NCBI GenBank assembly: GCA_020747015.1
Contig: JAGTJM010000035.1
Coordinates: 62,001-126,000, forward strand
Source: Pyrenochaeta sp. MPI-SDFR-AT-0127
Taxonomy: Eukaryota > Ascomycota > Dothideomycetes > Pleosporales > Cucurbitariaceae
DNA length: 64,000 nt
Direction: 5' to 3'
The position numbers and the translations under genes were made by a program. The notes beneath the pieces were generated by a model. The model ran no database searches and had not been told where the DNA came from. It saw only the letters and a program-made list of their open reading frames with translations. Positions within the stretch are counted from its first letter, which is position 1, and the number at the start of each line of letters is the position of its first letter. Of the stretch, positions 23,801 to 35,923 are shown one piece after another.

Positions 23801-25271
23801 CGGGGTCGCTGACTTCACGGTTGAGCTCGGATTCTCTACAGCTACAACAACTCATGTCGACGGAGATGTCGATGGCACTCATTGCTGTCGTCAATCTTGT
23901 CGGCTCAATCATTATCGCGTTTGTCTATGGCTGGAAGCTGTCTCTTGTCGGTCTCTTCGCTGCGTTACCGCTCATTCTTGCAGCTGGGTACCTTCGCATG
24001 CGTCTGGAGTTACAATTCGAGCAAGATAATGCTAAAGTGTTCGAGAATAGCAGTCAATTTGCCACAGAAGCAGTCGGCGCTTTCCGGACCGTACTGAGCC
24101 TCATCATGGAAGACATGATTGGCGATCGTTACAACGGCTTGCTGAAGCGCCACGTTAAACAGGCTTTTGCAAGCTCCAAGTATGGTACGATTATTTTCGC
24201 AGCAAGCGATAGTATCGATCTGGCATGCATGGCACTTGCATTCTGGTATGGTGGCACGCTCCTCGCATCTCGCGAGTACGACCTCGTCGACTTCTTCGTT
24301 GTCTATATGGCCATCATTCAAGGTGCCATGGCAGCTGGCATGTGGTTCTCCTTCGCCCCAAACATGGCTCAGGCAACAGGTGCAGCAAACCGAATCCTGA
24401 GCATGCGACCACCGAAGAATGCGCCACCTCCATCCTATCCAGCACTAACTAGCCCGGTTCTGGGTGTTGGCCTTGACTTCCAGAACGTCTACTTTACGTA
24501 TAAATCCCGCGAGGTCCCCGTTCTCTCCAATCTAAACATTCAAGTTCTGCCAGGTCAATTCGCCGCTCTGGTCGGAGCGAGTGGGTGCGGAAAGTCGACG
24601 ACAATCAGCTTGCTGGAGCGTTTCTACGATGCAGACTCTGGCGCTATTCTTTACAATGGGCAAGATATTACCACTTTGGACCCTACAGAGTACCGCAAGC
24701 AAATCAGCTTGGTCAGCCAGGAACCGACACTATATGAAGGCAGTATCAAAGACAATGTTGCCCTGTCTGTCGAGAACGCCACAGACGACGAGATTGAGCA
24801 GGCATGTCGCGACGCACAAATCCATGAATTTATCACCTCTCTTCCTGAAGGTTATGCTACACGTCTAGGCCCGAAAGGAATGAGTTTGTCAGGTGGCCAA
24901 AAACAGCGACTTTCACTCGCGCGCGCACTGTTGCGTAAACCAAAAGTCCTTCTTCTCGACGAAGCCACGAGTTCGTTAGACTCGGAGAGCGAGAAATTGG
25001 TCCAAGAAGCTATCGAACGCGCCGCTGGCGAAGGAGCCCGCACCGTGCTGGCCGTTGCGCATCGTCTCGCTACTATCCAAAAGGCTGATGTCATTTTCGT
25101 TCTCGGCAGCGGCAAAGTCCTCGAAAAGGGCGACCATCAGTCGTTGTTGAGGAAGAGGGGTGTATACTGGCAAATGGTAAGAACTTGCACCCGCCCTTTT
25201 AGTCTTTCTTGTCTCAAAAAGAGTCTTGCTAACAAGTTGTGCAGTGTCAAGCGCAGGCGTTGGATCGGTAA
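20869..25271 (+). CDS. Full-length ABCB (MDR/Pmd1-type) multidrug or lipid exporter
   Basis: An ATP-driven exporter with the order TMD1-NBD1-TMD2-NBD2. Exons are 20869-21063, 21113-21218, 21268-21410, 21461-22082, 22144-22407, 22469-25176 and 25245-25271; phases agree and the product is 1354 residues. NBD1: Walker A GPSGSGKST near 440, signature LSGGQRQRIAIARS near 624, Walker B ILILDEAT. NBD2: Walker A GASGCGKST near 1145, signature LSGGQKQRLSLARA near 1250, Walker B VLLLDEATSSLD. Walker A of NBD1 is split by intron 5 after the glycine. Both sites keep their catalytic Glu and switch His, so both should hydrolyse ATP. The N-terminal tail is Pro/Ala-rich. About 65 extra, Lys/Ser/Glu-rich residues sit in NBD1 shortly after Walker A (about 469-534). 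The last exon encodes only CQAQALDR. The substrate cannot be assigned. Confidence 0.95.
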
Positions 25272-25668
25272 GACACATTGGTCTTTCTTCTTGAGTTGAA
25301 GTGCGGATTTAATACACGTTGGGGATACTTTTTCATTCTTGAGTTTAGATGGCTGGGCATCATTCCACTTTCTATGGCATAATCTAAATCACCTTTCGCC
25401 ATAAGGTGTCATACATTGAGTTGGCATTTCATTTGACATTCCTGCATAGCACATAAGTAGTAATAGTAACAGAGAGTTTATCACTCCTACAATATGCAAC
25501 GGGCTAGGAACTTGTGAGGCGGCATGTCTATTACTTCACGTCTCCCATTACTCTTACTCTTCATCTATTGCCTTCCCAAGAAACCCCCCTTAGGACTCTT
25601 CGGCTGCCCATCAGGCCCTAAATCCTCTTCCCCACTGCTCCCCGTCCTCTGTGTAGGTTTCGTTCCGC
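25272..25668. other. Intergenic between convergent ABC transporter and rhodanese genes
   Basis: About 400 bp. On the minus strand, 25570-25690 keeps an open frame with protein-like composition that directly overlaps the rhodanese stop in another phase; see findings. Otherwise only 3' flanks. Confidence 0.5.
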
Positions 25669-26440
25669 TCACCGGCTTCCCTTGCCCTCGGGTGCAGGGG
25701 GAGTTTTCGTTCCGGGACCACCATGACGCTCCCAATCGAGCCAAGAACCCGGGTACTCGGCGACATTTGTATATCTACAAGGGGTGTTTACATGATTAGC
25801 TTCTGTAAAATCAATCTATTGTCCTGGGGGGCCATGTATACCCTGCTTGTCGTGCGATTCCGGCACTCGCTCTACTCCGCACGCCGGCCTTGCAAAAGAA
25901 GACAACCTCCTTGTTCAGCGGGGGTTTCGCGAAGCCAAAGCGATCCTGGAACTCTTCCTCGTCTACGAGTAGCGCATCGGGTTGTGAGCTGACTGGTATG
26001 TTGATCGCTGTGGGTATGCTGTTTGCTTCGAACTCGTGGGGTTCGCGGACGTCGATGAGAAGAATAGACGAGGACGGGTCTTCGATGATGTGGAGGATCT
26101 GTATGGGAGTTCAGTAGGGGGGCCGGGGAGAAACAGTATGGATATTTGAGAAGAAGAAGAGTAGAGAAGGTCAACGCACGTCTTGGAATTCATACACCTT
26201 GTTTGGTTGCGCTTCTTCTGGGGCGCGGGACAGCCATCGCCTCTGTGCGTGGGCCACTTGCAATTGTGCGAAATCTCTGATTGCACTCCTGTGCACGGCT
26301 CTTGCAGTTCTACATGTTTGTGGTTGAAGTGCTACACTCAGAGCTCTCGAGGCCTGGAATCCCACACGTGGAGTCTGGCGGCCGATTGCTGTGGCACTGG
26401 TGCGGATGCCAAGGGATTGAAAAACGCGTTTCGACGCCAT
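25669..26440 (-). CDS. Mitochondrial rhodanese-domain protein (RDL1/RDL2-like)
   Basis: A single-domain rhodanese, probably a thiosulfate or persulfide sulfurtransferase in mitochondria. Exons are 26440-26180, 26098-25842 and 25774-25669; phases agree, giving 207 residues. The first 70 residues are Arg/Ser/Ala-rich with few acidic residues, a plausible presequence. The domain starts with the SSSILLIDVREPHEFE block, continues with GAIN-like PTAINIPVS, and has the active-site loop CKAGVRS with Cys near residue 156. After the third exon comes GYTNVAEYPGSWLDWERHGG, the usual end of this fold. The tail (PGTKTPPAPEGKGSR) is short and disordered. All catalytic elements are present. Confidence 0.9.
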
Positions 26441-27325
26441 TGTTGCACAAAGTCGGAAGAGAAATTATATAGCTGAGGGCAGGGTCAAGCAGGGATACAA
26501 AGATGTGAAAGTGGGCCACACGGAGTAACTTCTCAAAAGTATCAACATCTAAATGGCGCTGGAAAGCCATTAGAGCACGACCTCGGAGCTAGATAAATTA
26601 TTGCCGACGTCACTCTTCAGGGCTGGACCACGTGCACGCTAAGCCCTGAAAACGGGCGAGCATCAAATGCAAGAAAGAAGTAAGAAAAGAAACTCACAAT
26701 TATGGCAGGATTATGACAAGGTATGGGTATAAGTTTGCTTCGTTCGTCTATTGTGTATCATCTCGCATCCCAAAACTTTTGGCCATGCACTCTACCGCCC
26801 ATGTTATTGTCGCTCGAGCTCGAGCTGTACCTCGAGAAGGCAAGAGTGGAGAGCGAAAATAGTCGCACATAGTTGATCCCTCTGTATCCCAACTCCACCA
26901 TGTATCATCCATAACCCACCGAGATCCGACTGACCCCAGAAACCTTGGGTATCATTCCATCATCCCTACGCCCATCCACGTCCAAGACACAAACGCAACG
27001 CAACACTGCAAATCGCACAAAAAAATCCACAAAGCAGCAAATTGGTATATTTGTTTTGCGCCGAGGGGGAATCATTCACAAGTCCGCAACGCCAGGAACC
27101 CAAACAAAGATCAAGAAATAACGGAAACAGAAATGCAACAACAAACGCAGAAAGACAACAATCAGCCGAGCAAAGGCTTTTACGAATTCGCCATATAGGA
27201 GGGGTATAATTCTTTTGTCGTCGCGTAACTACGCGCGGATGAAGTACCAGGAGAGCACAACAAACGCACGCATAGCGGGGTATTGTTCGTAAAGCCGGTT
27301 ACAGTATAGTAGTAGATGGTATCAT
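26441..27325. other. Intergenic: rhodanese promoter and KH-protein 3' flank
   Basis: About 0.88 kb with no gene. An inverted pair CTCGAGCT/AGCTCGAG sits at about 26813-26824. The stretch 27000-27170 is A-rich on the plus strand and probably belongs to the KH gene's 3' untranslated region. Confidence 0.55.
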
Positions 27326-30300
27326 TTAACGAGGAGGCCCAATAGGAGCCGGGTATCCAGATGCAGAATGAGAAGTACTTGGGCGGCCGCTATCCACGGA
27401 GCCCCGCGGATCGTACCTGGGGGTTATATCCCCAGACGCCGCTGAAGTGGAACCAAAAGGAAACTTGGATTCAAAACGCGGAGTTGGCATGGGCCAACCA
27501 TTAGTGTGGTGTTCGTCGTCCGCGAGGTTGATGCCGCTATCGTTCCAGGGGTTACGATAGCTACCGGTGGATTCGAGGCTAGCAAGGGATGCCTTGGAAG
27601 CATTGCTCGAAGCATGCTTGAAGAGCGATCCGGGAGAATTGGTGTTCTTGCGACCATTGAAAATGGATGTGAACGAGGACATGCTGCCAGGCTTGCGAAG
27701 CCGGTCGAGCATGCCACGAGGCTCGTCATCACCGAAGTGAGAGCGCGTTGGAGAGTCAGTGCTGTCAACAGCTGGCTCAGCTCGCTGAAGCAACTTGGAT
27801 TCGAAGAATGGCAGAGAGTCTTCGAAAGAATCAGACTTGGGGCGAGGAAGGGCACCACGAACAGTGCTGGTGTCCAAACCGTGCATGACAAGGTGGTTGA
27901 GCAAGAAGTCGATGGCATCCTTTAGCCCACCAGCGTTGTTGCGGGTGAAGACGAGGTGGAAGGACTCAATGTGCTCTTCCTTGCCATCGATAGTCTCAGT
28001 CTGCATGTCCTGAAGCTGCGCATCGACAACATGTTGGGTTTTGAGCTTTTCAAGGATATCATTCTTGAAATCAGAAGAGCGTATGTGCTCACTAAGATCG
28101 GTAGTAGCAGGGAAGCCCAAGTCATGAGACTCTGGTACCATACCCTAAGATTTGTTAGTCATTGCTCGCCGAAAGTGAAGTCTTGTGAAACTTACCAAGA
28201 ACTCATCGACTGCCAAAGGCACCTGGTACTCAGGGCCAGAGACAGTAACAGTGTCACTCGCTTCTTCGGTGCTAGGGAATGTGATCTTGCAGTTGAACTT
28301 CTTCTCCAGTTCGTCAATCTTGTCAAGACGGGCGATGAGCTCACGGTGATACAGGCGGTTGATGTTGATGGTCTCAGAGACAAACTCTGCATCCGCCTTC
28401 TCAACCATGTCCATGATTTCTTGCTTGACCAGATCTAGGTTCTGAGCATTGCGAGCCGGCGTTCGGCAAATGACATTGTCAACCTTGATGTCATCTTCTT
28501 CCTTGCCGAAACCGCCGCGATCCATGGCATTAGAGAACTTGACGAAGACAGAGTACTTCTTCATGATGCGTTGGATGTGCTGGCCTCCAATACCGATGAT
28601 GCGCTTATGGTACTGATCAGGCACATGGAAACTGATGGAAGCGGGCATCTCTTGTTCGACAAGATCGAGGCCGTTCTTGGTAGCCTCGTATTGGGCACCG
28701 CGGACGACAATGTAGAAGTTATACTCGTTGAAGCCATCAAAGACGATTTGCACACTGCTGTGGCTCATAATCTTGTTGATCTTGCCGTTCTTCTTACCGC
28801 TGACAAATTCTTTGTGCTCGTTGGCAAGCTCAATTTTGACACTCATATTGTACTGCGACTTCTTCACGAACGGGATGTTGCTAATGACCATCAGGGCAGC
28901 CCTGACAGCATCGTCAGAGCCGTAAATATGAAAGTTGAGCTTCTCAAAGCTGACTTCGGCGCCAGAGTTGATGCAGATGTCGGAAAGCATTGCGCGGACG
29001 TCAGCAGAAGTGGGTGGGCGCTGTGTGGGGTCAGGGTGAGTGATGAACCACGAAGCACTGTAGAATTGCCCGGCCTAATGTGTTGTGAGTATGAAGTGTG
29101 ATGATCAACAAGCGACACAAACTTACGAGCTGCATCAATTCACGCACAGTGCGCTCAACGTGCAAGACATCTGTGCCCTGGACTCGGACAACGCCTCGTT
29201 GGACGCCAAGTGGAGGCAGCAAGATGTAGGAGCCGTTGTTCTCGATGATTTTGCGCACCTTGTCCAGACGTTCGAGTAGAATGGCATCAAGCTTAGTGTC
29301 AGTCACCATGACGGGCTTCACAAAGACTTTGGTCGACATGACCAGATCATGGAGGCGCTGTTTGGCGCGAAGAATGCACTCTGAGTTCTCTCCTGTAATG
29401 TAGACCAAATCATCAGGCCTCCGCTGAGCGCCTGGAGGCGTGTATCCGAATAGCCGAGGGAATGGGGGTGGAAAGTAGATGGCAGTTCCAGTAGCAGACT
29501 CGATCATCTTAATATTCTTGCGTCCACGTCCACATATCAAGGTATGCATAGTCAGCTCGAGCTTCATAGTGTCAACGTATCGTTTGAGCTATGACGAGTC
29601 GGCAAATTAGCATTGTGCGCCCAGTTGTGACGAGTGCGGGGCAGTAGAGCAACTCACAATCTGGTCAATCATGATCAAGACACGCGTCTTTGCATGCTCC
29701 ATCGTCTCCAAGTCTCCATAGATGGCGCAGCGCAGGCGGGGGTCCATGCCAGTGTCGATGTTGCCATGGAAGCTTGCAGTCTCAATGTCGGGCTGCTTTG
29801 GCATCAGCAAGAAGATGTCAGCCTTTGTGGTCTTGGAGATGAGGTCGAGCTGCTGCAGCACGACGCCCTTGACATTCTGTGAGGGCGGGTCGATGATGAG
29901 CTGCGAATCGATATCGACGTGCGATGACCTCTGTGCCAAGATGTCAGCAAGTGGATGACGATGGGGTTCCAGCTGAAGCCTACCAGAGAAATGGGCGTCG
30001 AGTTCAAGAGCTTGCAGCGCATCGAGTTGACAATCTCTAGCTCACCCGACAGGCACACATTGGTGACCAGCGCCCGCAACGGCCCCCGCTGCAGGCCGGG
30101 CAGCGGCTTGGACTCGGCTGACGTGACCGTGGCCGAGACGCGTCCCTCGGTCTGCTCGCTCACGTCCCGGCACAGGTTGCGCAGGTTATCTACATTCTGG
30201 GCGTGGACGGGTAGCTTGTGGGTTGGCGTGGCCTCTGCCGTCCCTTCCGGATGGGTCCATCGTGCCTTCGCCCCAGGGCTCGCCCACATGATGTCGTCGG

Positions 30301-30523
30301 GGTCGGGGCCTGCAAGATTCGAGGAAAAGGGCACGTTGAAGGACAGATTGACCTGGGTGCCAGGCGGGATGACGGGCGGTGCTGAGGTGGCCGTCGACGG
30401 GCGCTTTATCGGAGCTGTGACGGGCATCTCGTGGTTCGACCTCGAGAATGGGAAGCCTGTCGAAGGGGCCATTTTCTCCCAGCCGTGCCGGGCAGAACCG
30501 GTAAAGTTGGATATCTTGTGCAT
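27326..30523 (-). CDS. Multi-KH-domain RNA-binding protein (yeast YLL032C-like)
   Basis: A cytosolic RNA-binding protein built of several KH modules. Five exons, 30523-29984, 29930-29658, 29588-29127, 29074-28196 and 28144-27326, are all joined in phase 0 by introns of 51-69 nt, and give 990 residues. KH modules with an intact GxxG loop are seen at about residue 291 (CGRGRKNIKMIE) and 585 (GIGGQHIQRIM). Other modules are degenerate (for example SGKKNGKINKIM and the segment starting FEKLNFHIYG). The last 150 residues are Ser/Pro/Gly-rich and disordered. The N-terminus is also low in structure up to about residue 45. The relation to yeast YLL032C is from the overall layout and is less sure than the KH assignment. 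A 383-codon open frame on the opposite strand (29955-31106) is an antisense shadow. Confidence 0.88.
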
Positions 30524-31586
30524 GGTGTTGTGGAAGAGCGCCCTGGGAGATGGCGGGCGAGGTGGTGGGGGTGGGGAGGGAAAGGAAGAGAGAGAGAGCG
30601 AGAGTGTGAGGAAGGTCGAGACTGAGCAGCAGTCGGAGCGTCAAGCGTCGATGGGGTTCGAGCAAGGCGACGCCTGGGCAGCGCCATTGGCCCAATTGGC
30701 CCAAAGCGTCCGTGCCCGAACAGGCCACACAAAAACTGGCGCTTCACAGTCAGTTACCAGACAGACGGCGAATCCCACCACCCTCAAAAGCAGGCCACCC
30801 GCGCCAGATGCAGCTCCTGTCTCGCAGCGCCTCCCAAGCAGCCGCCTGGCTGTCCTCGCGGCTCTCCTGCTCGGGCTGCTCTCTGTCTCGAGCTGCACGT
30901 CTGCTCTCAGGTGCTTGTTGAGCGCCGACAGCCCTGAGGTGGTCTGTGGACCGCTGCACCTCTATCGCCGAACGAGTATAGTCCGCGCTACCGGCACAGG
31001 CGAACGCGGCTTTGTCTTCCCAGATTACCGCATCATTGTTGCTCAGTGCTCAGCACACGCGCACACACACACACATACCCACCCACCCAGTGCCGAGCAA
31101 GAATAGCATCATTCTTCGTTTACGGCATGTCGTCGCGACTCCCCCCTCCCAGCTCGTGCCCCTGCAGTTTCAACGCCCCCCTCCCAGTTTCTCCTGCAAC
31201 CGTGCTTGTTTGACCTTGTCCCAATACCTTGAGCCCGTTGACCTCACTTCAGCCCTCAGGCTGGTGTGTACATAGAGTGTGCTAGCTTTTGATGTGGCGC
31301 TGAAACCACTCCGCTGCTCTGCCCTTTCTCTCTTTGTGATGTGGCCCGCACATCTCTGCCGTTCCCGTCGTACCACTCTCCATGCGGCGCAGTGGCCTCA
31401 CTTCTAGGGATCTCATCCAACGCCGAGACACGGTCAACATAGGACAATACTAATTGCATTCGAGCACCATAGGATATCCAATCTTGATATTACTATGCTA
31501 CTCCAACAACACGTCTACCTAGTCGATCCACCAAACAGGGTATCTTATCAGTGCAGCTCCTCCACAAACTTTTCGTCTCATGCTAT
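30524..31586. other. Intergenic: KH-protein promoter, with CA and GA microsatellites
   Basis: About 1.06 kb. It holds a purine (GA) run around 30580-30605 and a CA dinucleotide run at 31062-31075. No gene is supportable; the long plus-strand frame here is low-complexity and overlaps the KH gene. Confidence 0.6.
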
Positions 31587-34054
31587 CTAATAACGAGTAT
31601 ACACACGTCGTGGCTCGCCAGGATACTGCTCTTGTGCTACTTCAACCGGCCCTTCTTCAACATACCGCCTGCCCTGCGGTGCACTAATGTACCGACGGTC
31701 ATCAAAAGGCTCTTGGTGTACAATACTGACTTCGCGGTACTGTGGCTGTGAGACACGAACAGATCCAGGCTGAATGCTCTCGTGGCGAACATAGCCTTCT
31801 GGAACCTCCCGTCGTATCACCTCCGGGCGCATGCTGTACGCCCTGGATGGCGCATATTCTCGCGGCTGCGGTGGGCCCCTCTCCTCGTACTGTGGGACCG
31901 GTCGATACTCCACTTCAACAGGGCGACGGGACCCCTCTCGCTGGCGGTATGATGGGCTTTCAATCATTTCAACATCAGACGCTTCCACATATCGTCTGGG
32001 TGGCGGTGGCATCCTCTGCACCGCATCCTCTTCATAGAACTCGGTGCGAGCTGGAGCTCGCATGGTCGGCTCCCTGGTCGCTGCTCGTTCGTAATAAGGA
32101 TCGACCTCAATCCTTCTACTAGATGGTGCCGCTGATTCCCTGGCGTCCACAGGCGCCGCATAATATTTATTTCCGTATTGATCAACCACAATACGGCGAG
32201 GTGGTGGAGCCATAAGCATGGGTGACTGTGGTTGTGGGAAGTACTCGTGGACAGGGGATCGGGATCGTTCACGCACATATCGCTGTGCCGTTGGGGGGCG
32301 GGCCGAAGCTTCTCGGTACATGGGTGGCTCAGGTCGATCGGCAAACGCATGAGAGGCTGCACGGATTTGGCGAGGTTCATGTGGCGTGAAAACCTCCCCA
32401 CTGCCACCGCCAGGAGAGTACGGTCGCCGAGCGTACTGTAGGCTTGCAACCCGCCTGAGGTCTTGGTCGTCGCGGTGCATTTTCCGTTGAGGCACACGAA
32501 TAACAGTCGGTGAAGAAGGCTCATCAAAGTCACGATGCGGCCGTACCGGGGCCTCCTGTTCGCGATAGTAGATGGGTTGCATCCTAGCCCCCTCTGGTGT
32601 AGGAATAACTTCCATCTCATTTGTCAGGGGTTGCAGAGCGCGTCGCTTACTAGGTTGTGAATCAGGATAAGCTGTGAAGGGTGGAGGCGATTGAGGCTCT
32701 TCTTTGATGTAAGGTTCTGGAGAGCGGATGACTCGCTTGTTGGCTTGCTGTTGTCGTCGTTTCTCGGCTTGCTTCTCTTCTCTTCTGCGCTTGCGAGGGT
32801 TCTGGAGAGGTGGCACCGGACCGATCGGGCTTTGGCGACGGGACCTGCAATTCCATTAGCATTCTGAGGCTGTTGATAACACTAGGGTCAGAGAAGAAGA
32901 CGCCGTCAACAAAGTATCTCGCAGGAACACTCCGAGGAACCTCACGCCCAACTGCGTCGATTGTCACTCATGTCAAGTATTCCAAATATTTGGTTACTCC
33001 CATAGTATCCGGTCGAATCGGGGATGCAAAGAGTTTCTCTGATGGGCTGGGCGGTAAGGTGGATCAGGCACAGGTAAGAACAGTGGAAGGAGGGGAAGAG
33101 ATGGAATGTGATAAGTCCTTACCCGTTCGTGCCACCATGATTAGCAGCGCCACGGTCTCGTGCTCGGCCTCGAAGAGGCTCACTTGGAATAATATCAGCT
33201 GGGGGTGGCGAATAATCCTCCTCCTCTACGTCCTCGTGGAGCAATGCAGACTCAGATTCGTAGATCTCAATATCATCGGCAGGCTCGTATGCCTCTTCAT
33301 CGAGGTCGATCACGGCAGGCCCCGCAGGACCCGACTGGCTAGGTGCTTGCATTACACTTTGCTTCGCCTGTGAAATGAGTGGACGTGCATTGTCAGTATT
33401 GGTGCCATGATTAGGTTCAACCTCCTCTGAGGACCAACTGTCTGCCTTGCTAGAGTAGTACGAGTTTTCGTCAAATGACTCCACACCATCGCTATTGTTA
33501 GTCGTTGATTGTAAGCCTGATATGGGTGGGACTCGTAGATGAGCCTGAATAAGACATTGCTCCACATTGATATGGGCTTCTCGGTCCTCTGCATCATTGC
33601 TGCGACCCTTTCTGTCAAATTGATCCTTCAGAAGACGCTCTATCTGTTGTCGCTTGAGCTGCAACTCTGCCTTGATCAAGTGGTCTGACTTTGTGAGTAA
33701 GACCGGATCGATACTGGAAGACGTAGACTTGGCGGAATAAGGTCGTTGTGTAGGGGAAACTAGTTCGTTTGGTTTCGAAGGAAGCTGTAGGGAGGTTTGC
33801 GAAGGGAATGAATGCGAAGAGTAGGACCCATTTGTGCCGTTGGTTGCGGGTCTGCTTGATGGTGTGGACTGCGAAAGACGCGGTGCGACCTGTTCAATTA
33901 CTTTGGCTGGTAAATGGATACGTGGATGTTTGCTAGCGAGCACATCGTCGCGTATCTGCAAAAGTTTCTGAAGAAAATCGGCCTCGCGAAGTACCTCAGC
34001 GGGTACTACGCTGGGGCCGTTCAGGAAAGACGACGGTATTGCGGCAGTCGACAT
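31587..34054 (-). CDS. Large disordered Arg/Pro/Tyr-rich protein, function unknown
   Basis: I do not recognise a family. The simplest model has two exons, 34054-33123 and 32844-31587, joined in phase by a 278-nt GTAAGG..TTGCAG intron, giving 729 residues. An N-terminal helical segment (EVLREADFLQKLLQIRDDVLASKHPRIHLP) is followed by a second charged helix (LIKAELQLKRQQIERLLKDQF) and an acidic stretch. After the intron a basic cluster (NPRKRRREEKQAEKRRQQQ) could act as a nuclear-localisation signal. The C-terminal half is rich in RRxV/xxYxR/Pro motifs without globular character. A nuclear or RNA-linked role is only a guess. The intron is far longer than others here and contains a protein-like open frame; see findings. 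An upstream TTAG acceptor-like site near 34076 leaves a 5' leader intron possible. Confidence 0.7.
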
Positions 34055-34624
34055 TGAAGCGACTGGTATCACCCTAAGACGCCTGCAAAGCTAGATTGTA
34101 AGACCGGCACCAACAAGAAAGGTACTACAAGATCTCCAGTCGCGACTATACAAACACAGGCGATATTCGCGGTTTTGAGGTTGATGAAGAAGGGGGTTGG
34201 TTGTGCCAACAGTGTGTGTCGCAAAGGAGACGAAAGCTGGCGCGTCTTGAAAATGAACGGACGCCAAGGCACTAGACCCGAAAAGAATCGTGTACAAATC
34301 GCGCCCTTCTATGACTCCATAGTACGTTCACGAGAATTCGAATCGTTTGTAAATCCTTCAGTCCACTACGCTTACGACATTGATTTACGGAAGGTAATGA
34401 AGCCGTATAGGCCTAGTCAGAGCGAACGCAGCAACAAGCTAATACTGTGCAGATAATCTTCAACTGGGGTGCTACTACATCGGTACATTCGGCTCCGTGG
34501 CAATCCTGAGCTGCCATCAAGTCTTCAGCGCCTTTTTACTGCCTCGAGAATTCAAAGGCTTGGACAGAATCTTTATCATTGTCGTCACAGCATAGAGCTT
34601 TGAATACCAAGTCCAACGACGAAG
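34055..34624. promoter_or_regulatory. Divergent promoter region
   Basis: 570 bp between two genes read away from each other (minus gene starting at 34054, plus gene starting at 34625). No gene inside; open frames on both strands overlap. I see no recognisable regulatory motif. Confidence 0.5.
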
Positions 34625-35589
34625 ATGGCCGACGAAAGCGAGAAACCAGTCTTCTTTTTCGACATCGACAATTGTGTATGTCACCCCAATTTGTAGCTCA
34701 TAACATCAACTAACAAGGCCCAGCTTTATCCCAAGAGTGTGTACTCTATGGCTATGTCCTCTATCATAAACTAAAGTCATCAGGTCTGGCCATTCACCGT
34801 ATGATGTCCGTATTGATCGGTAAGTATTACTTGGATTTATGAGAATAGATATTTATAGCATTATCTTCGTAAAATACGTCGGATCCTTCTTATTCTGGCA
34901 TTCTTCCCTTGGATCATAGACTGATATGTCCATAGACAAGTTTTTTGAGGACCATCTGAGTCTGTCGGAAAAGGACGCCAATGAGCTTCACTTCAAGTAC
35001 TATCGAGAATACGGTCTTGCTATCGAGGGCCTTGTTCGACACCACAAAGTTAATGCTCTCGAGTACAACACCAAAGTCGATGACGCGCTGCCACTCGAGA
35101 ATGTCATCAAACCAAATCCCGGCCTACGCAAGCTGATTCAGGATATTGACACGAGTAAAGTCCGCTTGTGGCTTTTCACCAATGCCTACATCACACACGG
35201 AAAGCGTGTTGTCAAGCTGCTAGGGATTGATGATCTGTTCGAGGGCATGACGTACTGCGACTATGGATCAGAAAAGTTTTATTGCAAACCGCATGTGGAG
35301 ATGTTCGACAAAGCGATGAGTGAAGCAGGTATCAAGTCAAATCAAAAATGTTATTTTGTTGGTAAGTAACAAATCGAAATGTCTGTTCGAGATTATGTCT
35401 ATACTTACACTGACCTTCTGTTTAGACGACTCTTATATCAATTGCAAAGCAGCCCACGAGCGCGGCTGGAAAGTAGCACATTTGTTGGATGAGACTGATC
35501 CGTCACCTCCTCAGCAAGCGAGTAGGTACCAAATTCGAAGCTTACAGGAGCTGCGAAAGATTTTCCCTGAAGTCTTCAGAAGCTCTTAA
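34625..35589 (+). CDS. Pyrimidine/nucleotide 5'-nucleotidase, HAD superfamily (SDT1/PHM8-like)
   Basis: A cytosolic HAD phosphatase that should dephosphorylate nucleoside monophosphates, as Sdt1 and Phm8 do in yeast. Exons are 34625-34675, 34724-34736 (13 nt), 34784-34819, 34936-35361 and 35426-35589; together they give 229 residues with consistent phases. HAD motif I is FFFDIDNCLYP (nucleophile Asp in DIDN). Motif II is the FTNAY segment, motif III the Lys of KPHVEMFDKAM, and motif IV the VDDSYINC acidic pair, which is split by the last intron. The helical cap (FFEDHLSLSEKDANELHFKYYREYG) is typical of the Sdt1 group. The tiny second exon encodes only LYPK plus one base, but is needed to link motif I to SLAIHRMMSVLIDKFF. 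Confidence 0.93.
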
Positions 35590-35923
35590 GCAGAGCATTT
35601 TGAGAATGGTCCAGTCTGGGTTAGGGAATAGCGTAGTTGGAACAGCGCCCATACCGGCATGAGTAATCTTTTCGAAGTGGCCACAAGAACGAGCATAGAC
35701 ATATATATATATATATGCATAGAGTACATAGACGATGCTGCATCAACAGCAGGGGGTATCATAGAAGGCAAGTCTAAGCGGGAGCTGGCTTATCTTATCA
35801 GGTCTGGGCTAAGGTCAAGCTCATAGCTCATTCCTCCCTCGCAACTCAAAATCCACCATTCTGTCTGTACACCAATATTGTCTTGCCTTCGTCCCATAGA
35901 TTATAACACTATCCTTACTGTTA
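35590..35923. other. Short intergenic stretch with an AT microsatellite
   Basis: 334 bp of 3' flank and promoter. It includes an (AT)8 run at 35701-35716. No gene seen. Confidence 0.6.

Noticed and set aside
15469..25271. P450 plus ABC transporter as a biosynthetic gene cluster
   Set aside because: No backbone enzyme (PKS, NRPS, terpene synthase or DMATS) and no pathway regulator between 12 and 27 kb; only a loose neighbourhood remains.
29955..31106. 383-codon open frame on the plus strand
   Set aside because: It is antisense to the first exon of the KH gene, then runs through low-complexity and microsatellite DNA. The minus-strand frame has clear domains and splice sites.
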